NCBI RefSeq assembly: GCF_028009165.1
Contig: NC_079246.1
Span: forward strand, 806,001-870,000
Source: Akanthomyces muscarius
Taxonomy: Eukaryota; Ascomycota; Sordariomycetes; Hypocreales; Cordycipitaceae
DNA: 64,000 nucleotides
Reading direction: 5' to 3'
Under the pieces are notes generated by a model. It did no database searches and had not been told where the DNA came from. It saw only the letters and a list, made by a program, of their open reading frames with translations. The position numbers were made by a program, and so were the translations under genes. Of the stretch, positions 42,156 to 52,141 are shown piece by piece (the stretch's first letter is position 1; every line of letters starts with the position of its first letter).

Positions 42156-43799
42156 ATGCTATTCTCTTCCATAGCCAGCTTCGTGCTGGCTGGTGTCACA
42201 GGGCGGCCCTCACAGCATGCCGGCATCAGCGACCGGCTGCAGCCGACCGTCGAGAGCGCCCGCGCCAGAGCTCACCCCATCTTTCGAGCCATCAACAACG
42301 CTGGCCGCCAATGGGGCTCTGCCATGAATCACAATGGATTCAGCTTCTTCCCCGCGATCATTCCTGCTGGCACCGTCATGTATCATGGCAGCCGCTCGGA
42401 GGAAGCACCCAAGACATTTGAATGGCTGGCTTTCGAGATTGAACATGCCGAAGGCTTCGCAATAGACGTCGACTTTGTGCCCCCGCGCGATCCCAAGAAG
42501 GGCGATGAAGACAAGGCAAAAGGAAAAGACATGTCTGCAGCGCAAAAGATTCTGCGCCGAAGCAACAATACGGAAGACGATGGCAAATGGCGCAATAAGC
42601 CAGGGTATGTTCAGACCCATCAAGCGACCAAGGACCTGCACGTGCTGTATATCGACGGCATGTCTGCAGGGAAAACGAACATGGGAACGATGGACGCCGA
42701 GCTCTACGTCTTGTATGGAAAGAAAAATGAGCATTTCGAAGATGGCGAGTTTACTCGGGCAAAAGTGATATGTGACCTTCTGCAGGAATGGGGATACGAT
42801 GGCTACGTTCGCATGGAAGTCGGCTTCGAATATGTTCACTGCGACTTCTCCAAAGATCTTCAGCTGATTTCCAGTCTGGCGGTACATAGTCGCAAAGGCG
42901 TAGTCAGCGACTCAAGCATGGTCTTTTTCCAGTGGACTAGGGCCGTAGCAGAAGACTATGACGGAATAGGCTCGGATCGCCTCAAGATTGACTACTCATC
43001 CGTGATATCCGGGCTCTTTTATCCACTCAACATCACGACCATGGACCCTGAGCGGCCAGATCTGATGCGTCTGGCAACGGCGGGGATGCACGACTTGCAG
43101 AAGCTCAAAACAGAGGTAGAGCTCATGGCGCGCCAGCCACGACGATTTACGGCCGACTGGCAGGCAGTCACGGATGCCATTGTTAGACGCTGGGCGAATA
43201 GGCTTGCCTTCATGACATCGGACGACATCAGTGAAGCGTACCTCGTTGACGAGTTTGAAGCGGCATCGAGGACGTACATCAGCGCGCCCGAGCCAAAAGA
43301 TTCGAAAGCACCGCTGGATCCAAAACATCTGGAAGAAGCAGTCTCGAGATGCATTGCGCATCACATCCTCCCCGCGACATTTCAAAAACCACAGTGGTCA
43401 AGAGAAGATGAGCTCATTGCCGCGGCTCTCGAGGTCGTGATGAGTGACATTTGCACAGTGATTCTCGAGTCTTATAATGCCTTGCGCGCTGCCGTCGAGA
43501 AAGATGTATCGCAGGGTAGCGATGCATCGGCACTTCACGTGAGCAAGGTAGTAGAGAAGGCTCACCAAGATGTCAAGAATTTGGGAGCTGCTCTCGGCTG
43601 GAGCCAGTGGAAACAGGTTCGACGCTGCCCACCAGGCGAGTTGATGTTTACCGTCATGTGGCCTTTCGGCAATAATGAGGACTACTACAACCCTGGATGC
43701 CAGCCTATTGAGAAGATCAACAGCGGTCGAGACAATTATTTTAGGAGCCACTTTCCGGGCGGCCACGGGCCGGGGAAGCTTCCTGGAAGGAACGATTGA
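42156..43799 (+). CDS. Putative secreted protein of unknown function, conserved in filamentous fungi
   Basis: Intronless frame of 547 residues. The N-terminus MLFSSIASFVLAGVTGRPS is a likely signal peptide. The N-terminal half holds recognisable segments: FFPAIIPAGTVMYHGSR, FEWLAFEIEHAEGFA, DLHVLYIDGMSAGKTNMGT and CDLLQEWGYDGYVRMEVGFE. From memory this layout recurs in fungal hypothetical proteins without a named domain. The C-terminal half is helical and ends with CPPGELMFTVMWPFGNNEDYYNPGC and a Gly/Pro-rich, basic tail. AGKT is part of a weak GxxxxGKT-like string (MSAGKTNMG) but is not a proper P-loop. Apart from co-orientation there is no sign of a link to the dismutase upstream. No enzymatic role can be assigned. 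Confidence 0.82.
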   Translation: MLFSSIASFVLAGVTGRPSQHAGISDRLQPTVESARARAHPIFRAINNAGRQWGSAMNHNGFSFFPAIIPAGTVMYHGSRSEEAPKTFEWLAFEIEHAEGFAIDVDFVPPRDPKKGDEDKAKGKDMSAAQKILRRSNNTEDDGKWRNKPGYVQTHQATKDLHVLYIDGMSAGKTNMGTMDAELYVLYGKKNEHFEDGEFTRAKVICDLLQEWGYDGYVRMEVGFEYVHCDFSKDLQLISSLAVHSRKGVVSDSSMVFFQWTRAVAEDYDGIGSDRLKIDYSSVISGLFYPLNITTMDPERPDLMRLATAGMHDLQKLKTEVELMARQPRRFTADWQAVTDAIVRRWANRLAFMTSDDISEAYLVDEFEAASRTYISAPEPKDSKAPLDPKHLEEAVSRCIAHHILPATFQKPQWSREDELIAAALEVVMSDICTVILESYNALRAAVEKDVSQGSDASALHVSKVVEKAHQDVKNLGAALGWSQWKQVRRCPPGELMFTVMWPFGNNEDYYNPGCQPIEKINSGRDNYFRSHFPGGHGPGKLPGRND

Positions 43800-44582
43800 G
43801 ACTGTACATCATTTACCACGCACATAATACGAGGACAGCACAGGGAAAGACTACGGCCAATCGTCCACTGAGACTTATAGTATAGAAATGACCGAATATA
43901 TTACCAAGTACCGAGAGGAAGATTGCCTCATTCGATGAAAGACAAGGCATCAAAGTCATAGCTTTGTCCGAGTACAACACGGCGCATGACCAAAGGAAAA
44001 AAACGGGCGGTTACCGGCATGACCAGTCGCAGGCGCATTTCGTTTTCGCTTCTTAGCGAATAACTGCTAGGTGGTATGCTCTAAAGATAGAGATCACCTG
44101 CGCATCCCGAGCTACTGGATCTCCCACATGCTGTGCAACAAGGCAGACCGATGGCGCCGCCTCCCATTTTTGACGCCAAAAGCCGTATAACCACAAGCGA
44201 GCCAATGGTTACGTCCAGACCGCCCAGAAGTGTGGCCACACACGGTGATACCAAGGTACCTGGCGGCATTGTCGTCTAGCCCAGCTGAGGCATCGAGGTG
44301 AGTACGTTTGTGCAGCGCTGAAAGCTGGGTTCTCGTCAAAATCTGTAAGTGTCCATTTTGCTTTTCCCAGCAGTCCCCTTTCCTTGAGCGAGGATTTCGA
44401 ATGCCTTGCAAGCGAAGGCGCTCTCGTTTCTTTCCTTGGCTGAGACCCAGACATGAGTTCGGCGTCGTGGTTCATAAACGCTGCCGCCCGGTCCGCCACG
44501 CTCTCCGAATGTCTAAATTCCATATTTTTCTTTTTTGCACGCACTGAGAATATTCTCCCGCTCCTGCGCCCCCCGCGGAGCC
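43800..44582. other. Intergenic region, promoter of the second Zn2Cys6 gene
   Basis: This 783-bp spacer holds the 3' end of the secreted-protein gene and the promoter of the regulator. Short frames cross it on both strands without coding features. The region just before 44583 is pyrimidine-rich (ATTTTTCTTTTTTGC). Confidence 0.45.
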
Positions 44583-46448
44583 ATGTCCGAAAGCCTGAAC
44601 AGAAAAGCTTGCGATCGCTGCCACGACCAGAAGCTCAGCTGCAAGCGAATCGGCGACGGGATATGCGACCGGTGTTTGAGACTCAATGCCGAGTGCAAGT
44701 CGAGTCCGTCGCTGCGGTACAAGAAGCAGATACAACACTATGATCAGACGCGAGATCAGAAACAACAACAGCAGCCACAGCAGCAGCTTGAGCAGCTTGA
44801 GCAGTCGCAACTATTACTACATCACCAGCCTCGAGAGGTGCAACAACAGCAGAACTCCCGGCCACGAGTAGACTACTCGAAGGGGCCGAGTGCCACGTCC
44901 CAGAATACCCTGAAAGCGGAATCACACCAACCTATTGGGGCACAAGCTAGTACAGAACGCCGCTCCCCGAAGCGGAGGCGCACGGGAAGTGAGGCTCATC
45001 TTGTCCAACATGACACGGGTAGGTACTCCCCAAAACAGCAGCTCTCCCACCCCTGACATCATTGCCAATTGTTTCTCAAGCAAAGCGGCATATTAACAAA
45101 TCTATTTGCAAAAGGACTTCCGCAATTAGCAACTAATGCGACCAACCCCGGAATGCAGAACCATCTGATGGCCACGCCGAATGGGGGGGCCATGGGAATG
45201 GCCGAGTATGCAATGAATTTGCGGAATATGGACTACATGGGCGGCCTGGCCCAGCCGTCGACGCCGTCTCATCCTTATTTAGGATCGCAGATACCGCCCG
45301 GTGCTGACAACTACTTTCCCTTTCATCAAGTCGTTCCAGATCTCTGGCCCAACCAGTCACACGAACAAGTCCAACAGCTCCATCAGCAACAAAATCATCA
45401 TCAACTGGGTCACCACCACCACCACCACCACCAACAGGAGGCAGTCTTTGATCAAGATTCAGCTGCACCCCTTGTTATACCAGATCCTGCTGCCACCCAG
45501 CAAACCGTTTTCAGCTCGCTGCCGCCACAGCACCAGCAGTACCTGCTGCTGCATCATCAACAGCGTGCCGCTCCCATCCTCGGCAGCAGACGACGCCAAG
45601 GTCCCGTTCCTGTGCTGAGCCACCCACCACCACCAACCTCTGCGACAGAGCGCCGGTCTCGGTCAAATATCGTGCGGATCAACTACACGGACCTTGTACC
45701 ACACCAGCAAGACATCCTGTCTGGATCGCACATTATGGACCAGTTCTTTCAAATCTACGCTCGTGTTCGCGTGCTCTCCGCCAACCTGGAGCGTCTCGAG
45801 CAGGGCAAGGACCACAGCGATGGGCCCGACGGCAAGCCCAACGAGTTTACCATCGCGGAGCTCTACAAGCACACGCACGAGGTCATTGATGTCCTTGAGC
45901 GCGTCGTTGCGCTCAGGGGCGCACCCAACACCACTGCCACAGACTGCCCCCTCGACGCTACGGATGCCGGCAACAGCATGTTTACGCTGTCGCTGTACGC
46001 GCGGATCCTGGATCTTTTGCAGCGCGTCTTCGCCCTCGTCCGCGGCCTCCTGGCCCAGGCCGATCCCAAAAAGGACGACACTTTTCCGTCTTGGCTCCTC
46101 CCCGAGATGAACATTGGCGCTGCGTCCATCGGCGCGCATCCTGCCTTTCACATGTCCCTGACGGTGCAGCTGGCGATGCAGTTCCTGTCGCGGTTTCGCG
46201 AGGCCACCGTCTACCTTGGCCTGATCAACGCAGCAGCCACAAACGGGAATGTGATGTCTGGCTCTTCGGCACCGCCGGACCGTCGCGGCTCCTCTGATGG
46301 CGTCAGCGCAGCCAGCCTTTCGTTTGGCGACATCAAGAACAGGGAGGGCAATCTCAGCAAGCTCCTTGGGCAGCTGCAGGATGAGCTCAACAATTTCATG
46401 GACACTATGGATGCGATTGATGCCAAGGAGGAAGAGGACAAGAAATAG
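44583..46448 (+). CDS. Zn(II)2Cys6 transcription factor with poly-Gln/poly-His region
   Basis: Two exons, 44583-45018 and 45115-46448, joined over a 96-bp intron (GTAGGT, branch TTAAC, acceptor AAAAG), give 589 residues. The zinc cluster is Cys10, 13, 20, 28, 31, 38 (CX2CX6CX7CX2CX6C), starting ACDRCHDQKLSCKRIGDGIC. A Gln-rich coiled region (QQQQPQQQLEQLEQ) and a basic PKRRRTG segment follow. The second exon has a His run after QLGHH and more Gln and Pro, then a helical domain with VRINYTDLVPHQQDI, SLYARILDLLQRVFALVRGLL and MSLTVQLAMQFLSRF. This last part resembles the C-terminal domain of AflR-like regulators but with low certainty. The end is LGQLQDELNNFMDTMDAIDA and acidic residues. The target is unknown. 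Confidence 0.88.
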
Positions 46449-49400
46449 TGCCAGGCCACGCTGATGCGTTGCTAGTATTTAGAAAAAGTTGGCGCCTTTC
46501 TTTTGATAGTGTCGCGACTTGCGACCGCATCCTGGAGGGAGGGCATTTGCAAATGTAGATTGCTTTCGGATATAATCTTATATACTTGTTCTAATTATAT
46601 TTGCCATTTTGAAAACATTATGGTCTTTCTCGTCATTGAAGTTGCGCGATCGGCATCAATTGCACCGAGGTGATATGCTTGATGCTCGCGCGGGTAAACG
46701 CGAAGCTCACGGTCGTCATACATGAAGCGGCCAGGTTATATTGCAAGCTGACAATATTTTCTTCCATCATCAAGCTTGATTCGAAATCGATTCCATGTCT
46801 ATAGTTTCATTCCAGCAACGAACCTGGCAGAGCGCCGGCAAAATACTGTACTTAAAGGGTGTGTATATTGCAATGGAAGCCGACCAGTGGCACGCTGTGG
46901 CCATGGTTACACTGTCACCACCCTTCGATGGCCGTCAATAAGCACTTAAATGCTAGTATATTAGAGAAATGGCATTGCTGTGGCAGTTAGAGTCACGTTT
47001 GTCCCGTGTGTACATGATGAGCTATCCAATGCCAGAGATTTGAAGTTACCAGAAAGTCCGGAGATGCTTCTTTTGCGCCCCATCTCCAATTTCCCATCCG
47101 CCCGCGATGAATAGACCAGCTGGAGAAAGCGCTGACGTATCTTGGCTAGCAAGCTCATAGCTCAAAATGCTACGTAGGCTACGGAGTGCTTTCTGCTTAA
47201 TTCGCCAGCTTCCCTGGAGGCGTGTGGTTGATTTCTCCAACAATTTAATTCGGAGCTACGGAATGCCCCTGTGCCCCCCCGTCATTGCGGACTAGCTGCT
47301 GCTAGTGGTAGAATAGATCTTGCTATTCGGAGCAGTGCCCTTTTTTTGTTTCTAGTCTGGGGCTGACAAGGGTGTAAAGTTTTGACAAATTTACAAGTCA
47401 TCACCATGATGGGAAAGGCGTAGACAGGTGTTGTTGACCCATTCGTACCGCGACGGCCGATGGCGACCTCGGCCAAGTAACAGAGGGGATAGGTGGCATC
47501 CGAACCTGTCACGAGTTATTAGTGCCAAGGGCTTGAATAGCAAGGCCGGGTTTACTTCCGAGTGGCGCGACTGCACCCATTTTTGGTTGCCTTTCCTCTC
47601 TCATCACTCTTCCGTCACGGGTGGGCGTGCCCGAAAGTCCTCGTGAAGCTTCATTGCGCCACTCCGCAGCCACCATCTCTTTTGGGGGAGGGTGTGCGCG
47701 AGAAAATGATGAGAAGAAGTCTGTAGATGGGCGGATGACATTCGTTAGTCGCGCAGACCGAATACTTTGAAGCAACCAGAGGGGCGACTTGGCGGTCGGG
47801 CGAGGCACACTTGTGCTGCCCCCGGCTCGCCGTAGGGACGGGAACAGGGGCAGGGGGGACACAGAGGCGACCCGAGAACTTGGGAACGGGCAAAGCATGT
47901 GCAGAGCAAACACGTCACCGCCCCTAGCATGCCGGGAAGAAAAGAGAAAAGAACGATCTGCAATGCAGGCAGATGGACGTGCAGCTACAATATGGGCGTT
48001 GCTATTGACAAGGGGAGCTGGGTGTCCTCCGCCACAGGCCTTGCGGAAATCGGGTGTGTGGCTGAACATTTCTGTCACATATCACCAACATGATTCCGAC
48101 GAGCTGGGACTTGATGTCGTCGGGCTACATGCGAAAGGGTGGGGGCGTACCAGTATGATATGCACACAACTTGATAGAACAATGCCGTTCGCGAAGGAAG
48201 AAAAGCAACTTGTGTTTTTTTTTTGTTTCACCATTGACGAATAGAATGGCGACGTCGTCGCAACCACACCACCGATGGGGCAAGTGGCTGTAAGCGGTGA
48301 ATGGACATGTCGTGTCCCACAGCAGGAAGGAAGAAAAAGAAATAATAAAACAATGACGAACTGAGGCCCTTGATTTTTCGGCATCTGGAAGACAACTGTT
48401 TTGAGGGTGTGTTCCTACTGGCATTTGTCAAACTCGAGAGGCAAGAGAGGGTAGGCTCAAAGCAGAAATCTAGCTCGCCCGCAGCCAGCCCTGTTCTAAA
48501 TTAGTTTGGGGGGGGGGATACAGAAAAGGAAGGCATCGAAAGCACATTGGTCACGGTGTAGCTTCTGGAAAATGACTTGCTATTTCTTAGCTTATGGCGC
48601 TGAACCTAGTCGTGCCAGTCCGCCCAGGTACGCCGAACGAGAAATAAGCTAACAATCGCCCCTAGAAAAGAACTACTTGGTACGAAGTAGCGAGGGCCGT
48701 AGTTTTGAGCCGGGGGTGGGGACGGGAATGGAGGTCGTCAGTGCTGCCGCTTTTGCAGGTTGCATAATTCGTGTCGTTGCATAACTCCTGCGTCTACCGT
48801 GTCCATGATACGCTTCTTGCTTATGTTGGAGTGGTGAGGTGAAGGAAGGAGCGAAACAGTTGGCGCAAGTCATCGTTCGCATGCCCATTGACCAAGAGTT
48901 CTTACATACAACTGCAGTATTGTAGACGCCGAAATAGCCTTTGATGCTGAGACCTAGCATCTGCGATTATCTCAAGATTTTTTTAAAGTTTGACGGCATA
49001 GATTGCCGAACATGGAAGATTGTCGCTTCTCGTCCAACTACACTGAGATCGGGCCACGGCGTACTGAGCTCTTTTTCGAGCAAAACATCGGCTTTAAAAA
49101 GAAAAAGGGCGAAGAACGGGCAGCGACGGCGATGTCTTGCTCATGGCGCGCGAGCATTGATAGCTCAAAGAGGAAAGGTTTCCACAAGGTTTCAAGACTC
49201 GGCTCGTAGTAAAGACTAAAGGCCTCTTCGATAAAGGAAAAAGGCTGGCAGAGGCTACAGGAATTGCTTGCAGACCATTCGATCTTGTTGTCTCGCAGCC
49301 TCGCCCGACAATGCCCCGGGGCTGTCAAGAACAATGCGACACGACGGCTCCAACTACACTAGAGCCTCCCAGTTCACCCCACGCCGCACCATCGGGGCCT

Positions 49401-50363
49401 CTTCAACTAGTCAGAAACAGTGCCTTCCTTCGCGCAAGGAGGGCTGGGCTGCTACGCTGACATGACCGCATCAAGAAGCTGCCGATGAAGGATTCGTCGG
49501 CTTTATTATTCTGCATGAGAGCCTCGGAACGCACTGTAGTCGGCGTCGTTTTGAATAGGATTTTTTTTTCGACGAGGTGTCGTCGAAACACGTGTGTTTT
49601 TTTGTCGCATATGGACGGGTCGGGCATATAGATCTCAACGGGGCGCTGATCTTTGTCGCAGATGGGAAACTTTGCCCACCCGCTCGGTCCCGGATCAGCA
49701 ACACCTGTCGCGAAACAATGAGCCGTGCGAGATCTTGATATTCCACAGAACTCTCTGTAAGACACTACACATCAAGGACGTGACGATGGTAATTGTGAAA
49801 AAGAGCCGAGCCCATCGGTGCATCCAGTCACCGCAACCCCGCACATGCAGGTGCAGTGGTGAGAGCTAACGAACGAGCGAAAAGCTGGCAAACTACACAC
49901 GGACTCGTCTGGATTGGGTGCGTGTCCGGGCGTCTTGTTACGGGGAGTATCTGTCCACCTGACCTGCCAAACTGCAACCGTAGACAGCTTTACACGGACA
50001 GAAACGTGGACAGCCAGCCCAGCTCGGCCGTTCTTTGTAAATCGCCGAACGGCTTTAGGCCTGCATCACAATTATAGCCTAGTTAGCTGACGGTTCTTTG
50101 GTTTTGCTCTCGGGCCGCCCAACACTCCCCAGCAAAACGACTCTTTAGTTGCAGATAGAATCGACTAGTTGCCTTGGAAGAGGATTGGGAATGGAGCTTG
50201 TCGGCGATTACCTAGAGCGAAACCCTTTGCATCCGCTCTGGAGCTCAAGTATATAGAGAAGAGTATCTCCCAATGCCGCGTGTCAAAACACAGAGGCCTT
50301 ATCTCATACCGTATTCTCAGTCTGAAAGCAAAAAAAAAAAAAAAAAGAAAGTTCGTTTCCAAT
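46449..50363. other. Gene-poor region
   Basis: Nearly 4 kb without a supportable gene. Frames on both strands (for example 47509-48078 minus, 47789-48244 plus, 49403-49765 minus) lack domains, signal sequences and matching splice sites. The right end is the GH76 promoter: a TATATAG at about 50250 and a 17-nt A run at 50330-50346, directly before the start codon, are in the presumed 5' leader. Confidence 0.45.
50330..50346 (+). repeat. A17 homopolymer in the GH76 leader
   Basis: Seventeen A in a row ending 17 nt before the ATG at 50364. Such a tract may affect transcription or simply be a slippage site. Confidence 0.8.
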
Positions 50364-51617
50364 ATGATGTTGTCCAAGATTTGGTCCGCCAGCTCCGTTC
50401 TGGCGGCCCTCGTCAGCGCCGCCCCCGCCACCACTTCTTCATCCACCATCGAGAAGCGCGCCAACACCAAGGAGCACTACGCAAACAACGTGGCGCTCGC
50501 CGCCTTTGCCCTGCAGGGGTTCTGGTACAACAAAAACACCGGCCTCTGGGACAATGCGTGGTGGAACAGCGGCAACGCGCTGACGACGCTGGCCGACTGG
50601 GCCAAGCTGCGGCCCAGCGAGGCCGAGAGCCTCAAAATCTCCGACGTCATCCACAACACCTGGTCGCAGGCGCAAAACGTAAACGTCTTCACCACAAAGA
50701 CGCTCAAGAGCAACGGCATGATGGTGACGGAAGACTGCGTCAACGGCGTGGGCCCTGCCTGCGGTGCTGCTGCTGCTGCCGCCGCCGCCGGTAGTGATGG
50801 TGGAAACGTCGAGGCGCGCGCATTCCGCAACTTCCTCAACAACTTCTACGACGACGAGGGCTGGTGGGCGCTCGGCCTCATCCACGCCTACGACTACACC
50901 CACAGGCAAGAGTACCTCGACTCGGCCGTGCGCATCTTCAACGACATGCAGGGCGGCGGCAACACAAACTGCCACGGCGGCATCTACTGGAGCAAGGACC
51001 GCAAGTACGTCAACGCCATTGCCAACGAGCTGTACCTGTCCGTGGCCGCCTCGCTCGCCAACCGCATCCCCGCGGACAAGGCGCGGTACGCGGGCATCGC
51101 CGAGGCGCAGTGGAAGTGGTTCGCCGCCAGCGGCATGATCAACGGCCAGAACATGATCAACGACGGCCTCAACGACCAGTGCAAGAACAACGGCGCGCAG
51201 ACGTGGACCTACAACCAGGGCGTCGTCCTCGGCGGCCTGGTCGAGCTGTCCAAGGCCACCGGCAACCGCGACTACGTGAGCCGCGCCAGCACGCTCGCGG
51301 CGGCGTCGATGAAGAAGCTGATCAACGGCAACGGGATCCTTGTGGAGGGCTGCGAGAACAACGGCGATCACTGCGGCGGCGACGGCGCGCAGTTCAAGGG
51401 CGTCTACGCCCGCAACCTGCGCTACCTGTACGAGGTGGCCCCGAGCAACGACATCAAGAACTTTCTCACGCGCAACGCCGACTCCATCTGGGACAAGGAC
51501 CGCGACGGTAACAACAACAAGCTCGGTGTTGCTTGGGCTGGTCCGTTGTACAACCCCATTGGCAATGCGCATAGCAGCGCCATGGACGCTCTGGTCGGAG
51601 CAGTGGCTGTGGCGTGA
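50364..51617 (+). CDS. Secreted glycoside hydrolase family 76 (endo-alpha-1,6-mannanase)
   Basis: Intronless, 417 residues from the ATG at 50364 (a second ATG follows at once at 50367). The reading frame extends upstream to 50169 but only this start places a signal peptide, MMLSKIWSASSVLAALVSAA, at the N-terminus. A dibasic site (IEKR) at about residue 30 may be cleaved by a Kex2-type protease. The GH76 core is recognisable: FWYNKNTGLWDNAWWNSGNA, then FYDDEGWWALGLIHAYDYT with the adjacent catalytic Asp pair, CHGGIYWSKDRKYVNAIANE, WTYNQGVVLGGLVEL and AQFKGVYARNLRYL. It cleaves alpha-1,6-mannan backbones, for instance of fungal cell walls. No GPI signal is seen, so it is probably free. A run of eight Ala after CG (about residues 135-142) is an unusual insertion in a loop. 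GC-rich third positions are typical of the window. Confidence 0.95.
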   Translation: MMLSKIWSASSVLAALVSAAPATTSSSTIEKRANTKEHYANNVALAAFALQGFWYNKNTGLWDNAWWNSGNALTTLADWAKLRPSEAESLKISDVIHNTWSQAQNVNVFTTKTLKSNGMMVTEDCVNGVGPACGAAAAAAAAGSDGGNVEARAFRNFLNNFYDDEGWWALGLIHAYDYTHRQEYLDSAVRIFNDMQGGGNTNCHGGIYWSKDRKYVNAIANELYLSVAASLANRIPADKARYAGIAEAQWKWFAASGMINGQNMINDGLNDQCKNNGAQTWTYNQGVVLGGLVELSKATGNRDYVSRASTLAAASMKKLINGNGILVEGCENNGDHCGGDGAQFKGVYARNLRYLYEVAPSNDIKNFLTRNADSIWDKDRDGNNNKLGVAWAGPLYNPIGNAHSSAMDALVGAVAVA

Positions 51618-52122
51618 TTCTCTAAACTCTGATAGCTCGGACGGACGGCGTTGGGGCGCTTTTCTGTATATGTTTACTGTATTTGAGATCCATTCTGTCA
51701 CAAAAAACAATCAAATAAACACGCCATTCGGTGACTGAAACAAGTTATGCAACGACTTGTACAAGTGCGCAGGAGACGCCGGAATCTTAAAAAGCGGCAC
51801 TGGGGCTAGCCGGTTTTCCAGCTCTTGGCCCCCACGAGGCACCATTGATTCGTACTAGTAGCACGAATAGTAGCTCATAACTACCAGTAATGGCTTACCT
51901 TACTGTTATTAGGTACAAGCAGCTGCCATTTGTCTGTGGCCGTCCGCTCCCTGTCGCCTCGTGGATGCTGACGCCATTGTCAATGCCGTGGACGGGAACT
52001 CGCAGCTGCCGTTGCGTGAAGTCTATGCGAATCGAATCAAGCTCGGCCCGGCAGCCCTACATGTCTTGCAGGACGCAGCTGCATTCATCAACTCTGTTCA
52101 AATTTTCAAAGCGCAGATTCAA

Positions 52123-52141
52123 CCCCCCCCCCCCCCCCCCC
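52123..52141 (+). repeat. C19 homopolymer
   Basis: Nineteen consecutive C in intergenic DNA. Long G/C homopolymers are rare and are error-prone in sequencing, so the length may be approximate. Confidence 0.8.

Noticed and set aside
50439..51710. 423-codon minus frame
   Set aside because: Antisense shadow of the GH76 gene, whose plus frame has clear motifs and a signal peptide.
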